Source: Streptomyces sp. NBC_01497 (GTDB taxonomy: Bacteria > Actinomycetota > Actinomycetes > Streptomycetales > Streptomycetaceae). Taken from it: a stretch of DNA of 64,000 nucleotides. Shown piece by piece: positions 39,713 through 48,630 of the stretch. Location of the stretch: positions 8,308,001 through 8,372,000 of the forward strand of contig NZ_CP109427.1 in NCBI RefSeq assembly GCF_036250695.1. Reading direction: 5' to 3'. The notes under the pieces were generated by a model. That model ran no database searches and was not told the DNA's origin. It was given only the letters and a program-made list of their open reading frames with translations. The stretch's first letter is position 1, and each line of letters starts with the position of its first letter. A program made the translations under genes and the position numbers.

Positions 39713-40273
39713 TCAGCGCTCCGGTCCGGCCGGCCCCGACCGCTGGGCGGCGGACAACCGGGACTTGGCGATATTGCGGATACGGCGGGTGCGGCCACTT
39801 TCCGCCAGGACGTCCAGAACAGTCATGGCTGAGCAATGTTCGGCGCTGTGGAGCTGTAGCCAGTTGGAGGCCGCGAGCAGGTTCTCGGCGTCCCACGGCT
39901 CGCTCAAGGTCATCGCCCGCAGCAGGGTCCACTCCTTGAGGCGCCGTGCGGAGAACTCGTCCACTCCGACAGGGGAAGCCATCTCCAGGCGCCAGGCAGG
40001 ATAGCCGGGACCCGTGAGCAGTTCAGCGGCTCGTCTGTCGAGGTACTCGCAGACGGCACTGTTAGCCATCCTCTGATCCGGATCGGCGAGTACGTGGGCG
40101 ACGAGGGCAGCCGCATCCGCCGGGCCCACCTCGTCGAACGCCTGCTGGTAGCGGGCAAAGCGAACGTGCTCGTCCGGGTCCCAGTCGGGATCGTCCGCCG
40201 ACACCGCGCCGCTCGGCACCACCGTCACCCCTCTCAGCCGGTTCGGGAGGGAAGCCTGCCACAACCCTGGCAC
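39713..40273 (-). CDS. Conserved hypothetical protein
   Basis: Up to 186 residues, mostly helical and soluble, rich in Ala, Leu and acidic residues. It has no signal peptide, membrane segment or recognised catalytic motif. Codon usage (strong G/C third positions) supports a real gene. The N-terminus is uncertain: a GTG about 50 bases downstream, behind GAGAGGG, would give a product starting near residue 18. I do not recognise the family. Helical repeats such as HEAT-like units are possible. Confidence 0.6.
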   Translation of the reverse strand: MPGLWQASLPNRLRGVTVVPSGAVSADDPDWDPDEHVRFARYQQAFDEVGPADAAALVAHVLADPDQRMANSAVCEYLDRRAAELLTGPGYPAWRLEMASPVGVDEFSARRLKEWTLLRAMTLSEPWDAENLLAASNWLQLHSAEHCSAMTVLDVLAESGRTRRIRNIAKSRLSAAQRSGPAGPER

Positions 40274-40762
40274 TCCGATGCCTGGCGAAGCCTCGCGGGG
40301 ACCCGCACAGGGTTCTGGTCATACTCCGCGTCGCGGAGGCCGGATCGGTCAGCCGGTGGATGACCGTGCCGGGGGAGCTTGGGGTCGCCGGCCGTGGCCT
40401 CGGCCCTTGACCGGGACACGGAGCAGCGGGACGAGAGCGCTGATCGGGCGTTTCGAGTTGGTGACGGCCGCTTGGCGGAACCTGTAGGTGGAGTCGAGCA
40501 CCCGCAGGATGGTGGCGGGTGCGAGCAGTGGGTCGATTGCGGCGCCTTCTCTCCAGCGGGTAGGCGTGGTCCGGATGCGTCGTGTCCGCAAGCCCTCGCA
40601 TCTTTGGCGAGGCCATGGAAGGCGGTCGGCGCGCTCCGCATCACCGGCGTCACCAACGTCGCCGCCGCCAACCGCCACCGCGCCCGCGACAGGACCCGAC
40701 TACCGGCACTACTCGGCATCACCTGACGACTTTGCCGGGGCTCTGGGTGTCCGTCGCACTGT
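40274..40762. other. Spacer with transposase remnant
   Basis: It lies between the hypothetical gene and the TetR gene. Apart from the transposase fragment at 40590-40726, some minus-strand sequence (about 40400-40550) has coding-like composition but no recognised family and no intact gene. Confidence 0.4.
40590..40726 (+). pseudogene. Transposase C-terminal fragment (ISAs1-like)
   Basis: The plus-strand frame ending at 40726 reads GALRITGVTNVAAANRHRARD before the stop, preceded by DASCPQALASL. This closely follows the C-terminal ending of ISAs1-type transposases (DAS-x-RTG ... LRNLAIG-xLR-x-GxTNIAAA-xRHHARD). The catalytic part is not recognisable, and a short frame break is likely around 40600-40625. 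It is a leftover of an inactive element. Confidence 0.5.
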
Positions 40763-41350
40763 TCAAGGGAGTGGATGTGGCCTCCCGGGGATTCGGGCGG
40801 CGGCTGCGGCAACGGTCGCCAGGTCATCGCCCGAGAAGCCGGCGCGGCTCAGAACCGCCAGGGATTTGTTCGTCGCCAGCGTGCACAACGCCAGCTCTGC
40901 CGCCTCCTGCTCACCGGCCCCCGCCGCCAGCAACGCCTGCTCCAGCATCGTCCGCAAACCATCCATCACCGCGCGGACCATCGCCTGGCTCTCCGCGTCG
41001 AGCGCCGGGAACTGCGTCGCCGACACCGTGACCAGGCAGCCGTCCGGGACCGTCGGGTCGGCGATGCGGTTCAGGGTGACCTGCAGGAAGGCGGCCACGG
41101 CGGCGCTGGGGCTCGGGTGGGGGCCGGACAGTGCCTGGTCGAACAGCGGGTGGTAGGTCTGCACGTACCGTTCGAGGCTTTTGCGGAAGAGGGCGCTCTT
41201 GTCACCGAAGGTGCCGTAGAGCGAGCCCCGACCCAGGCCCGTGCCCTCGGTCAGGCGGTCGATCGACGCCTCCGAATAGCCCCAGCGCCAGAAGACGTGC
41301 ATCGCGCGTCGTAGTGCGTCATCCACGTCGAATTGCTTGCGGCCCGCCAT
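40763..41350 (-). CDS. TetR-family transcriptional regulator
   Basis: 195-residue repressor. The N-terminal helix-turn-helix (MHVFWRWGYSEASIDRLTEGTGLGRGSLYGTFGDKSALF, residues about 15-53) is of the YxAxxIxxI-x-TG-x-GKGSLY type seen in the NemR/AcuR-like subgroup. The helical C-terminus forms the ligand and dimer domain. The ATG at 41350 (MAGRKQFD) is the family-typical start; the frame upstream would run through the operator. It is divergent from the alpha/beta hydrolase at 41407, and the two share the palindrome at 41360-41397. It probably represses both genes until a substrate-like ligand binds. Confidence 0.9.
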   Translation of the reverse strand: MAGRKQFDVDDALRRAMHVFWRWGYSEASIDRLTEGTGLGRGSLYGTFGDKSALFRKSLERYVQTYHPLFDQALSGPHPSPSAAVAAFLQVTLNRIADPTVPDGCLVTVSATQFPALDAESQAMVRAVMDGLRTMLEQALLAAGAGEQEAAELALCTLATNKSLAVLSRAGFSGDDLATVAAAAARIPGRPHPLP

Positions 41351-41359
41351 GGTGCGTAG

Positions 41360-41397
41360 CCTACCCATCTTGTTCCGATCGTTCCAAGATGGGTAGG
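41360..41397. promoter_or_regulatory. Palindromic operator in a TetR/hydrolase divergon
   Basis: A 13-bp perfect inverted repeat, CCTACCCATCTTG (41360-41372) and CAAGATGGGTAGG (41385-41397), is separated by 12 bases that themselves contain CGATCG. It fills most of the 56-bp gap between the start codons of the TetR gene and the hydrolase. Position and symmetry make it the likely binding site of the TetR protein. Confidence 0.75.
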
Positions 41398-41406
41398 GTC
41401 GCCCGC

Positions 41407-42327
41407 ATGACAACCTTGAGTTCGCTGCGGCTGCCCGACGGGTTCACCGACGTCTTCACCAGTCGGCTCGTGGAGTTGAACGGGCTGCGGCTGCACGCCG
41501 TCACCGGCGGGGACGGCCCGCCGGTGCTGCTGGTCGGCGGGTGGCCACAGACCTGGTACGCCTGGCGCAAGGTGATGCCCGCGCTCGCCCGCGAGCACAC
41601 CGTCATCGCCGTCGACTCGCGCGGGGCCGGGCTGTCCGACAAGCCCGACGACGGTTACGACGCGGGCACACTGGCCGACGATCTGGTCGCGCTGATGGCT
41701 GAGCTCGGGCACGACCGGTTCGACCTGGTCGGCCACGACATCGGCATGTGGACGGCATACGCCCTCGCTGCCGATCACCCCGAGCGGGTGGGCCGGCTCG
41801 CCGTCGTCGACGCCATAATCCCCGGGCTCACGCCGGCCCCGTCGGTCTTCAGCCCGGCCGCGGTCAACCAGCGGCTCTGGCACTTCGGCTTCAACCGGCT
41901 CACCGACCTCAACGAGGAGATGGTCCGGGGGCGCGAGCGGCTTTATTTCGGCTACCAGTTCGCCAAGAAGGCCGCCACCCCGGCCTCGATCCCCGCGTAC
42001 GCCGTCGACGTCTACGTCGATGCGATCGTCGCGGACCCTCGGGGGCTGCGGGCGAGCTTCGCGTACTACCGGGCGCTGGACGAGACGATCGCGCAGAACG
42101 AGCAGCGCAAGAGGACCCGGCTGACGCTGCCCGTGCTCGCCATCGGCGGCGCGCTGTACAGCGGCGCGATGGTCGCCGAGACGATGCGACTGGCGGCCGA
42201 CGACGTCACCGAGGTGGTCCTCGACGACTGCGGCCATTACGCAGCCGAGGAACAGCCGGCGCGGTTTACCGAAGCCCTGGAGGACTTCCTCGGTCGCCAA
42301 CCGGTAGCGGGTGTGCCGCACGGCTGA
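41407..42327 (+). CDS. Alpha/beta hydrolase, epoxide hydrolase/haloalkane dehalogenase-like
   Basis: 306-residue alpha/beta hydrolase. The oxyanion strand is VLLVGGWPQTWYAWRKVMPAL; the nucleophile elbow is LVGHDIGMWTAYALA, where the Asp of GHDIG is the nucleophile as in epoxide hydrolases and dehalogenases. The distal catalytic His is in LDDCGHYAAEEQP. The cap domain contains FGYQFAKKA. The ATG at 41407 opens right after the shared operator. It is probably induced when its substrate or a related xenobiotic relieves the TetR repressor. Epoxide or ester hydrolysis is likely; the exact compound is unknown. Confidence 0.9.
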   Translation: MTTLSSLRLPDGFTDVFTSRLVELNGLRLHAVTGGDGPPVLLVGGWPQTWYAWRKVMPALAREHTVIAVDSRGAGLSDKPDDGYDAGTLADDLVALMAELGHDRFDLVGHDIGMWTAYALAADHPERVGRLAVVDAIIPGLTPAPSVFSPAAVNQRLWHFGFNRLTDLNEEMVRGRERLYFGYQFAKKAATPASIPAYAVDVYVDAIVADPRGLRASFAYYRALDETIAQNEQRKRTRLTLPVLAIGGALYSGAMVAETMRLAADDVTEVVLDDCGHYAAEEQPARFTEALEDFLGRQPVAGVPHG

Positions 42328-43656
42328 CACATGTGGCGAAGGTTCGCCATCTCTGCTGTGCTCCCCCACCCATTCACGTTATGGCGCCTCGCGCGCGCCA
42401 AGGATCGACGGCGACGCGTATGCCGTCGGTGCTGCGCGAAGATGGACGTGAACCGGCCCGCGAAGCCGAGCCGAGCGTGTGCCGCCGCTTCGGGCGGTCA
42501 AGGCCCGGTTCTCGTTGTCCAGAAGGACAACCGCTCCAACTGCGCGGTGGCTCCCCGTCCGTAACTCCGCCAGAGTCGGCAGAACAGGGTCGAGGCGGGC
42601 GAGGGCTTCGTCACGGACGTCGAAGTCGTCGCCGCGGGCCGGCTGACGGCTTCGACGTCCGTGTAACGGGTGTCGAGCAGCACCAGGAGAGCGTGGCGGC
42701 ACCCCTGGAGGTGGCGCCCGAACCTTGATGCGCCGCCCCATCCGTCGAGGGGGCACGGCCTTCCTCGGCGCTCAATTCAGCGTCAATTCCGGTCGCTGGG
42801 CGTGGTGGTGGGCGTCGGAGACGTCGACGACCGCACCCGCTTCACCCGCACTGCGGCGGGGCGTCGGTACCGCTTGGCCGCGCGGCCGAGCGGTACCCAC
42901 GCGGACGTGGCGCGGTCGGGGCGGCGGCCGGCCACGAGTACCGGGCCGCCGGGGACCGTGGGGATGTGGCGCAGGTCCTCGAACCCGAGGGCGCCCAGTG
43001 CCTCGGCCATCCGGTCCGAGGTCAGCGCGCTGCCACCGTTGCCGGGAACGACAGCGAGGCACTGACCCTCCTGGAGTACCGCGAGGGGCACACCACTCGA
43101 TGGGCCGCCGGCCGGGACCGTTCCGTACTCGCGGCCAGCCTGGCAGCCGTGACCCGCGCGGCCGGAACCGTCCCCGCGGCGGTCGCCGTTCCGTAAGGGC
43201 GAGGGGCGCCGCCTCCTACCACGTCATTGCGCGACGGTGGTGGGGGAGGGGCGGTCGTTCTGCCTCGCGGCCATTCGGCCCGGCGAGACGGGCAGGACGG
43301 TCATCGCCGGGCTGGGGGCTGGGGCTGGAGGTGCTGGGTTGGGCCCGGGCCGGCTACAGCCCGCGCCCCTCGGCAGGACCTGATGGCCGGGTGGAGGGGG
43401 GCGCGCCTGAGGAGGGCGGAGTGATCCGGCTGCGTGCCCGCAACGGCAGGTCCGGCCTCACCGGCTCGTACTGGGGTTTTCCGTCGACGTCCACACGGCG
43501 TCCATCAGGGGTGGCCGCGGGGACCGGGGCCGCCAGCCCCGACCGGCCAAGGGGACGACCGCGGCGAGGCGGGACCGGGCCCTCGCCCCGCACCCGGACA
43601 CCACTCGTCACCGTCCGGGTCGTTGCCCGCCACGAAGCCCGCGACCTGGAGCCCCG
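42328..43656. other. Long region of 1.3 kb without an intact recognised gene
   Basis: Several short minus-strand stretches have coding-like third-position bias (about 42500-42640 and 42783-43091), but none forms a recognisable full-length protein. The remainder gives only low-complexity Arg/Gly/Pro-rich frames. This is most likely decayed coding DNA. Confidence 0.4.
42783..43091 (-). CDS. Short hypothetical protein or gene fragment
   Basis: 102-codon frame starting GTG at 43091 with a strong G/C third-position bias through its first 80 codons, which suggests real coding origin. The sequence includes GGSALTSDRMAEALGALGFEDL and VPGGPVLVAGRRPDRATSAW-like segments (joined motifs near residues 19-65). 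I do not recognise a family. The basic C-terminus is less coding-like. It may be the remnant of a longer gene in a degraded region. Confidence 0.35.
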   Translation of the reverse strand: MPLAVLQEGQCLAVVPGNGGSALTSDRMAEALGALGFEDLRHIPTVPGGPVLVAGRRPDRATSAWVPLGRAAKRYRRPAAVRVKRVRSSTSPTPTTTPSDRN

Positions 43657-44991
43657 TCACGCGGAGGGCCTTACCAACTGATCCGGAGGGACCCGGTCCA
43701 GCCCGCGGCGGTCGTAGATGGCGGTGATACCGAAGCCGAGCACCAGCGCCACCACCAACCCGATGCACAGCCACAGCCAGGCACGCTCCAGGCCGGCGCC
43801 ACCGCGCGCGTCGAAGTAGATGATCGCCCGCACTCCGCCGGTGATCTGCCGCATCGGCTCGAACCAGGCCAGACCGCGGAAGAAACCGGAGACCGCTTCG
43901 AGGGGGATCGTGGCGCCCGCCGAAGGAAGCGCGAGAGCAACGAAGAAGAACATGCTGACGATCTGTCCGAGACCACCGAAGATCGCCATGATCGCCTGTA
44001 CGCCCAGCCCCACTACCGCGCCGGCACAGACGGCGAATACCCACAGCAGGAACAGGTGGGGCAGGTCCAGATCAATGATCACCGCTGTCGCCAGCACCAT
44101 CCCGCTCGCGGTCACCGTGGCGAGCACCGTGGACATCACCATCTTGACGGCCAGGGTGTGGGTGCGGGTGATGTGCAGGGGCGCCCGCTCCCGCCGTACC
44201 GGTCCGAATTCGCTGGGTGCGTAGCCGAGGGCCCCGTCCACCCCGTTGTTGATGATGGTGGCACCGAGGAAGCCGCCCAGCACGATCACCAGGGTGAGGT
44301 AGAACGCGCTCAGACCCAGACCCGTGCGCTGGCCGATGGCGTGACCGGGTGCGGTGACCGTGGCGACCGGATCAGCGAGCAGCATCTCCTGAGGGGCGGT
44401 CGGCCTGGCCCCGGTAGCGGTCAGTTGCTTGCGCAACTGGAGACCGGTCTGCCGGGCGGCAGCGGGCACCACCACCTGCTCGATGCCGGCGGCGAGCGAG
44501 GAGGCAAGGCTGCCGGCGGCCTGGTTGGTGAGGAGGGTGACGTGTGGTCGCACGGTGTTCACTGGAGCGCCGGGGCGGATGATCGCGGTGAGCGAGGCGG
44601 TGAAGTCCGCCGGGACGACGATCGCCCCGTACAGCCGTCCGATGTTGAAGCGGTCCTTGGCGGCCGCAGGGCTCAGGATCTTCCATGCGACACGGTGGTG
44701 CGGGTCCGGCGCATCGGCGATGCCCCGCACGAACTGCGCGCCGATCGGTCCCCTGTCCTGATTGACCAGGGCGACGGGCAGGTGGTGCGCCGAACCCTGC
44801 GGGTCGGCGATGCCGCCCGAGTACAGCAGCGCGAGCAGGAATGTCACCAGGGTCACCAGAACCGAAGGGAAGGCCCAGACGGGCCACTTTCCGAGGACCT
44901 GCCGCGCGGTGACCAGCGGCGGCAGGTAGGGCGGTTGGGAGGGCGAGGACGGCTCGGGCGGCTGGGGTGGCTGGGGCTTGTTGTTCGGCAC
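43657..44991 (-). CDS. YhgE/Pip-type ABC-2 membrane protein
   Basis: 444 residues. A Pro/Gln/Ser-rich cytoplasmic N-terminus (PNNKPQPPQPPEPSSPSQPP) precedes a first membrane helix (WAFPSVLVTLVTFLLALLYSG), then a large extracytoplasmic domain of about 180 residues and five to six further membrane helices. This is the layout of YhgE/Pip or ABC-2 permease-like proteins (DUF3533-like), linked elsewhere to phage receptors or secretion. No ATPase gene is adjacent. The GTG at 44991 is used because AAAGG lies about ten bases upstream and it gives the normal topology. Confidence 0.78.
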   Translation of the reverse strand: MPNNKPQPPQPPEPSSPSQPPYLPPLVTARQVLGKWPVWAFPSVLVTLVTFLLALLYSGGIADPQGSAHHLPVALVNQDRGPIGAQFVRGIADAPDPHHRVAWKILSPAAAKDRFNIGRLYGAIVVPADFTASLTAIIRPGAPVNTVRPHVTLLTNQAAGSLASSLAAGIEQVVVPAAARQTGLQLRKQLTATGARPTAPQEMLLADPVATVTAPGHAIGQRTGLGLSAFYLTLVIVLGGFLGATIINNGVDGALGYAPSEFGPVRRERAPLHITRTHTLAVKMVMSTVLATVTASGMVLATAVIIDLDLPHLFLLWVFAVCAGAVVGLGVQAIMAIFGGLGQIVSMFFFVALALPSAGATIPLEAVSGFFRGLAWFEPMRQITGGVRAIIYFDARGGAGLERAWLWLCIGLVVALVLGFGITAIYDRRGLDRVPPDQLVRPSA

Positions 44992-45730
44992 GGATGGGGC
45001 CCTTTGATCTCTACTCGATCTGCTTCTCGCAGGCGCCGCGGTCGGTGGGGAGCGCCGCCTGCAGGGGGCGTACCCGATTCGGCGTCCGAGAGCGCAGCCG
45101 TTGCGCCGATCGGGATCACCCGGGAACCCGGCAATCGGCCCAGGCCCAGGCCGGCTCCTGGAGCGGCCGGCTGTTGTGCGGGGACGGCGCACCGGGCGGT
45201 GCTCTTCGCGGTGAATCACTGCGTGCAGGCCCGGACGCCGCCTGGCGTACGGGGTCGAGGCACAGCGCGCGGTGGTTGCTCAGGCCGAAGGGCGCCGGGT
45301 CGCGGCGGCGCCGGTGGGGAGGAGTGTTCAGCGCAATTGGCGCCGGCGGTCTCTGCCGGTGTCGACAGCCGCATCGTCGCTCCTCCGCTCGGGACGACAT
45401 TTCCTCGGATGAAGCCACTGCCGAGACGGACACATCATCTCTGCGCCACGGCGAATATCTGTTGCCGTGACGGGAGAAATTGCGGTTTTCCCAGGCGAGT
45501 CTCGCGCACGTCGTGCCGCAAAATTCAATCCGCCGCCGGGGCGCAGGCCTGTGCTGTGCTAGGGTAAAGATCAGTTGCAGTAGTGGTTCCCAGAGTCTGA
45601 TTGCCTCCACTGTTTTTGCCAAGGTGGGAGCATTTTTATTTTTCCGGTGCTTTCCGGATGGGGTAATCATCACGGCGACGCTGAGCTCGCACAGTGCGGG
45701 CGCAGGGCACCGCCCCGAAGGAGATATGAC
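44992..45730. promoter_or_regulatory. Spacer with AT-rich cold-shock gene leader
   Basis: No gene was recognised. The last 180 bases before csp are markedly AT-richer than the surroundings, with T-runs at about 45608-45645. An extended -10-like TGCTAGGGT lies near 45555. This suggests a promoter and a long, structured, U-rich leader, as is usual for cold-shock genes whose mRNA leader controls translation. Exact boxes are not certain. Confidence 0.5.
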
Positions 45731-45934
45731 ATGGCTACTGGCACCGTGAAGTGGTTCAACGCGGAAAAGGGTTTCGGCTTCATCGAGCAGGATGGTGGCG
45801 GCGCTGACGTGTTCGCCCACTACTCGAACATCGCCGCCCAGGGCTTCCGCGAGCTGCAGGAGGGCCAGAAGGTGAACTTCGACGTCACCCAGGGTCAGAA
45901 GGGCCCGCAGGCCGAGAACATCGTTCCCGCCTGA
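45731..45934 (+). CDS. csp: Cold-shock protein (CspA family)
   Basis: 67-residue single CSD (OB-fold) protein that binds single-stranded RNA or DNA and melts RNA structure. RNP1 is KGFGFIEQ and RNP2 is VFAHYSNI, with the conserved start [23 protein letters not shown] lies eight bases before the ATG. A strong intrinsic terminator follows at 45947, so it is monocistronic. Streptomycetes carry several such paralogues; this one has the typical sequence GTVKWFN...ENIVPA. Confidence 0.97.
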   Translation: MATGTVKWFNAEKGFGFIEQDGGGADVFAHYSNIAAQGFRELQEGQKVNFDVTQGQKGPQAENIVPA

Positions 45935-45946
45935 CGCTGACGAATC

Positions 45947-45986
45947 GCTGGGGCCTGCGCCTAAGGGTGCAGGCCCCAGCTTTTTT
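45947..45986 (+). terminator. Rho-independent terminator after csp
   Basis: A perfect 12-bp stem, GCTGGGGCCTGC (45947-45958) pairing with GCAGGCCCCAGC (45969-45980), encloses a ten-base loop and is followed directly by six T residues (45981-45986). This is a textbook intrinsic terminator, rare in such GC-rich genomes. Confidence 0.95.
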
Positions 45987-46806
45987 GCTTCTCAGAGTTC
46001 GCCCTGTATGCCAACGGCCTCACGGGGCGGCGCAAAAGAGCCCGTTCGGGTGGCGTTTCGATCCGCATCACGGTAGGAAAAGGCCGCTCTGGTCTTTCGT
46101 GCGGTTGCTCGGATTTATCTCGGCGGGCTCCCGCGCCTCTCGGTGTCATGGGAAGGTGCATTCTTCCCGTCTTCGTTTTCAGGAACACGCCACTCGCACG
46201 AACGGCCGCCACTCCCGCACGGACGGCCCTGCGGGTTCCTCGGGCGGCACCGTCGGTTCTCAGTCCTCGCACCGACGAGCGCGTACCGTTCCGGTTTCTC
46301 CTCGCACCAGTTGGCCGGGACCGTGGTCCGGTCACCGGGTCCGGTCATCGCCGCGGACGTGGTGCCGGCGCGTGCGTGCGTTCCGCGTGAGTGATGTGCC
46401 GGCTGGTCCGTCACGGTCCAGCCCTGCTGAGTTCGCCAGCTCACTGATCGTTCACCAGCAGGCTCTCGTGACCGCCGGAGCCTGCTCACTGTCGAGCCGC
46501 TGAAGCACCTGGGACAGCTCATCGTTCTCGACCAAGTCGCCGAGCGACATTGGTAATTGTTGAGGGCCGCATCGCGGACGACGAGGCCGTCCGAGCCCCA
46601 GAAACAGCGGCCTCTCAGACGTTCCCGCTCGCCGCTCGCCGCTCGCCGCTCACGCCTGCGACACCGGCGGACCTCGCTGACGGCCGATGTATTCACGGGG
46701 ACAGGTTCAGCCGCTTCGTGGAGCACGTTGTCCAGCGTCGCCTTGTGGCTCGCCCGGCGCGCAAGCCGAGCACGCGGGACGAGGTGGCATTCATCCGGAA
46801 GACCAC
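45987..46806. other. Gene-free spacer of about 0.8 kb
   Basis: No recognised gene. It contains a short (GCTCGCC) three-copy repeat at 46627-46647 and a 32-codon minus-strand frame at 46452-46550, discussed in the findings. The right end runs into a transposase remnant. Confidence 0.4.
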
Positions 46807-47325
46807 GACCTGCCTGACGCCGCCTTCGTTCGCCCTGATCCGGCGACGTCCTGCCGCCTCGACGAGCTCGGCCTTCCCGTCGCCGGGCAACGGCTCGATC
46901 CTGACCGTGCCGCCTTGGCCTGCCGGGTCGTTGCAGCGGAGCGCTGGTACCGCCGTAGTGGATGTGAGGTTCGACCCGAGCCGCCGTCGTGAGCCGGCTC
47001 GCGCAGGAGCCGCTGGGCCGGCTCCGCCCTGGACGACACCGGGTTGAAGACTGTCACCGCCGAAGAGATGCCTCGGACGGTGGCGGTAATGGACCCGTTC
47101 CCCGTCGTGTGCCCGGTCGGTGACCCTCTGGACCGGTGCCGCCGCCGGGTACAGCGGAACCTGTACGGCCACCGAAGCCTCGCCGGCGACCCGCTCCACG
47201 CGGGCGTCGAGTCCTGCACACCGATGCGGATCTGCTCACCGACAAGCAGCACCAGCGGATCCAGGCCCTGTTCACCGCAGGCGATGGCGACCAGCAGGCC
47301 GAGGTCGGGACGACCCGGGGATCCT
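46807..47325 (+). pseudogene. ISL3-family transposase remnant
   Basis: Three plus-strand pieces in different frames follow the order of an ISL3 (IS204/IS1001/IS1096/IS1165) transposase. The N-terminal piece has LPVAGQRLDPDRAALACRVV and a degraded Cys pair (about 46860-46975). The central piece is TVTAEEMPRTVAVMDPFPVV with DRCRRRVQ (47044-47165). A later piece is HTDADLLTDKQHQRIQALF (about 47208-47270). Most of the zinc-finger and catalytic region is deleted. The element has clearly been dead for a long time. It abuts the truncated enoyl-CoA hydratase. Confidence 0.75.
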
Positions 47326-48001
47326 TTTTGAGAGCGCGGACCCTGATTACTTCCTCGCGCACTGGGACCTCGCCGACGACGGTTCGCTGCTCGCGGACCA
47401 CCCGCCGCAGGTGGAGGGCCAGGCGCCGTTCAGTGACCTGGTGATCCGGTTGAGCAAGCTCCCGGTGCTCACCGTGAGTGCGATCCGCGGGCGCGTCCGT
47501 GGTGCGGGAAGCGAGTTCGTGCTCGCCACCGACATCCGGTTCGCGAGTCGGGAGCGCGCCGTGCTGGGCCAGTTCGAGATCACGGCCGGCGTCATCCCGG
47601 GCGGTGGCGCCGTCGCGCGCTTGCCGCGTCTCGTCGGGCGGGCGCGGGCGCTTGAGATCATGGCGGGCGGGGAGGACTTCGACGGCGCGCTGGCGGAGCG
47701 TTACGGATACGTCAACAGGGCGGTCCCCGACGCCGAGTTCGACGCGTTCATCGACGCGTTCGTGACGCGCGTCTCCGGCTTCTCGGTCAGCGCGATCCGG
47801 GAACTGAAGGGCGAGGTCAACCCGCAGACGCTGCCGAAGGATGACGAACTCGCCGCGCAGTCGGACCTGTTCTTCGCCGCGCTGGCGACGCCCGAGGTGC
47901 AGGAGTGGGCGAAGCAGGCGTTCGAGAACGGCCTTCAGCAGGTGGGGCCGTTCGAGGAGGACCTCGCCGAGCACTCAGCGAAGTACGCCCCGAAGCGATG
48001 A
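47310..48001 (+). pseudogene. N-terminally truncated enoyl-CoA hydratase/isomerase
   Basis: About 225 codons of the crotonase superfamily: FESADPDYFLAHWDL, SAIRGRVRGAGSEFVLATDI (oxyanion-hole region), QFEITAGVIPGGGAVARLPRLVG, and the helical C-terminus. The usual first 50 or so residues, with the first oxyanion strand and substrate loop, are missing. The sequence changes abruptly to ISL3 transposase DNA just upstream, and no ribosome binding site or convincing start precedes the conserved part. An insertion or deletion event evidently removed the gene's 5' end. The rest is intact to its stop, so decay is recent or the fragment is still made from a secondary start. Confidence 0.75.
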
Positions 48002-48123
48002 GCTGGGCGAGGGGGGCTCGACGGCATTGACGGACGGCGCCCGCCATACGTGCAGGAGCGGTGGCCCCGATGGAGCGATCTGTCGGGCATGGGTCACTCG
48101 CGGCCGGCGGTTGAGGGAGTGCG

Positions 48124-48156
48124 CCACCCTGACTCTGGAAAACCGATTCAGGGTGG
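48124..48156. promoter_or_regulatory. Inverted repeat upstream of the hxlR-type gene
   Basis: CCACCCTGACTC (48124-48135) and GATTCAGGGTGG (48145-48156) are inverted repeats matching at 11 of 12 positions with a nine-base spacer. The repeat ends 12 bases before the regulator's start codon. HxlR/MarR-like regulators commonly bind such sites to control themselves. Confidence 0.65.
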
Positions 48157-48168
48157 TACCCTACGGTT

Positions 48169-48630
48169 ATGGGTAACGTGCCGAATGACCCCTGTGCCAT
48201 CGCTCGCAGTCTGGGAGTGCTGGGCGAACGGTGGACTTTCCTCATCCTTCGCGAGGCGGCGATGAACGGCGCGTCGCGGTTCTCCGAGTTCCGCAAGGCA
48301 CTGGGCGTGGCCTCGGACGTACTCAACGACCGCCTGGGCACAATGGTGAACCACGGGGTGTTCGAGAAGGTGCCCTACCAGGACCCGGGAGAGCGAGCCC
48401 GGTCCTCATATTCGCTCACGCCCGCCGGTCATGAACTGCTCCTGATACTCGCCGCGTTGCAGCAGTGGGGCGACAAGAACCTCCCGTGGGCGGAAGGCCC
48501 CAGTCTTCTGCGCCGGGTCAGGGGAACCGACCAGGCGGTTCGCGTGGGCTTTGTTGACGATCATGGACGCGAGGTCGGTCCGGACGACTTCACGCTGGTC
48601 CGCACCGCCAGCTACCCGACCGCCGACTGA
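48169..48630 (+). CDS. HxlR-family transcriptional regulator
   Basis: 153-residue winged-helix protein of the HxlR (DUF24) type. The start CAIARSLGVLGERWTFLILRE is diagnostic, including the single N-terminal Cys that senses redox or aldehydes in several members. The recognition helix is in FSEFRKALGVASDVLNDRL, and the wing in YSLTPAGHEL. The extra C-terminal 50 residues are less conserved. It lies behind the inverted repeat at 48124-48156. The truncated hydratase immediately upstream is on the same strand. The controlled gene is not evident; autoregulation is likely. Confidence 0.92.
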   Translation: MGNVPNDPCAIARSLGVLGERWTFLILREAAMNGASRFSEFRKALGVASDVLNDRLGTMVNHGVFEKVPYQDPGERARSSYSLTPAGHELLLILAALQQWGDKNLPWAEGPSLLRRVRGTDQAVRVGFVDDHGREVGPDDFTLVRTASYPTAD

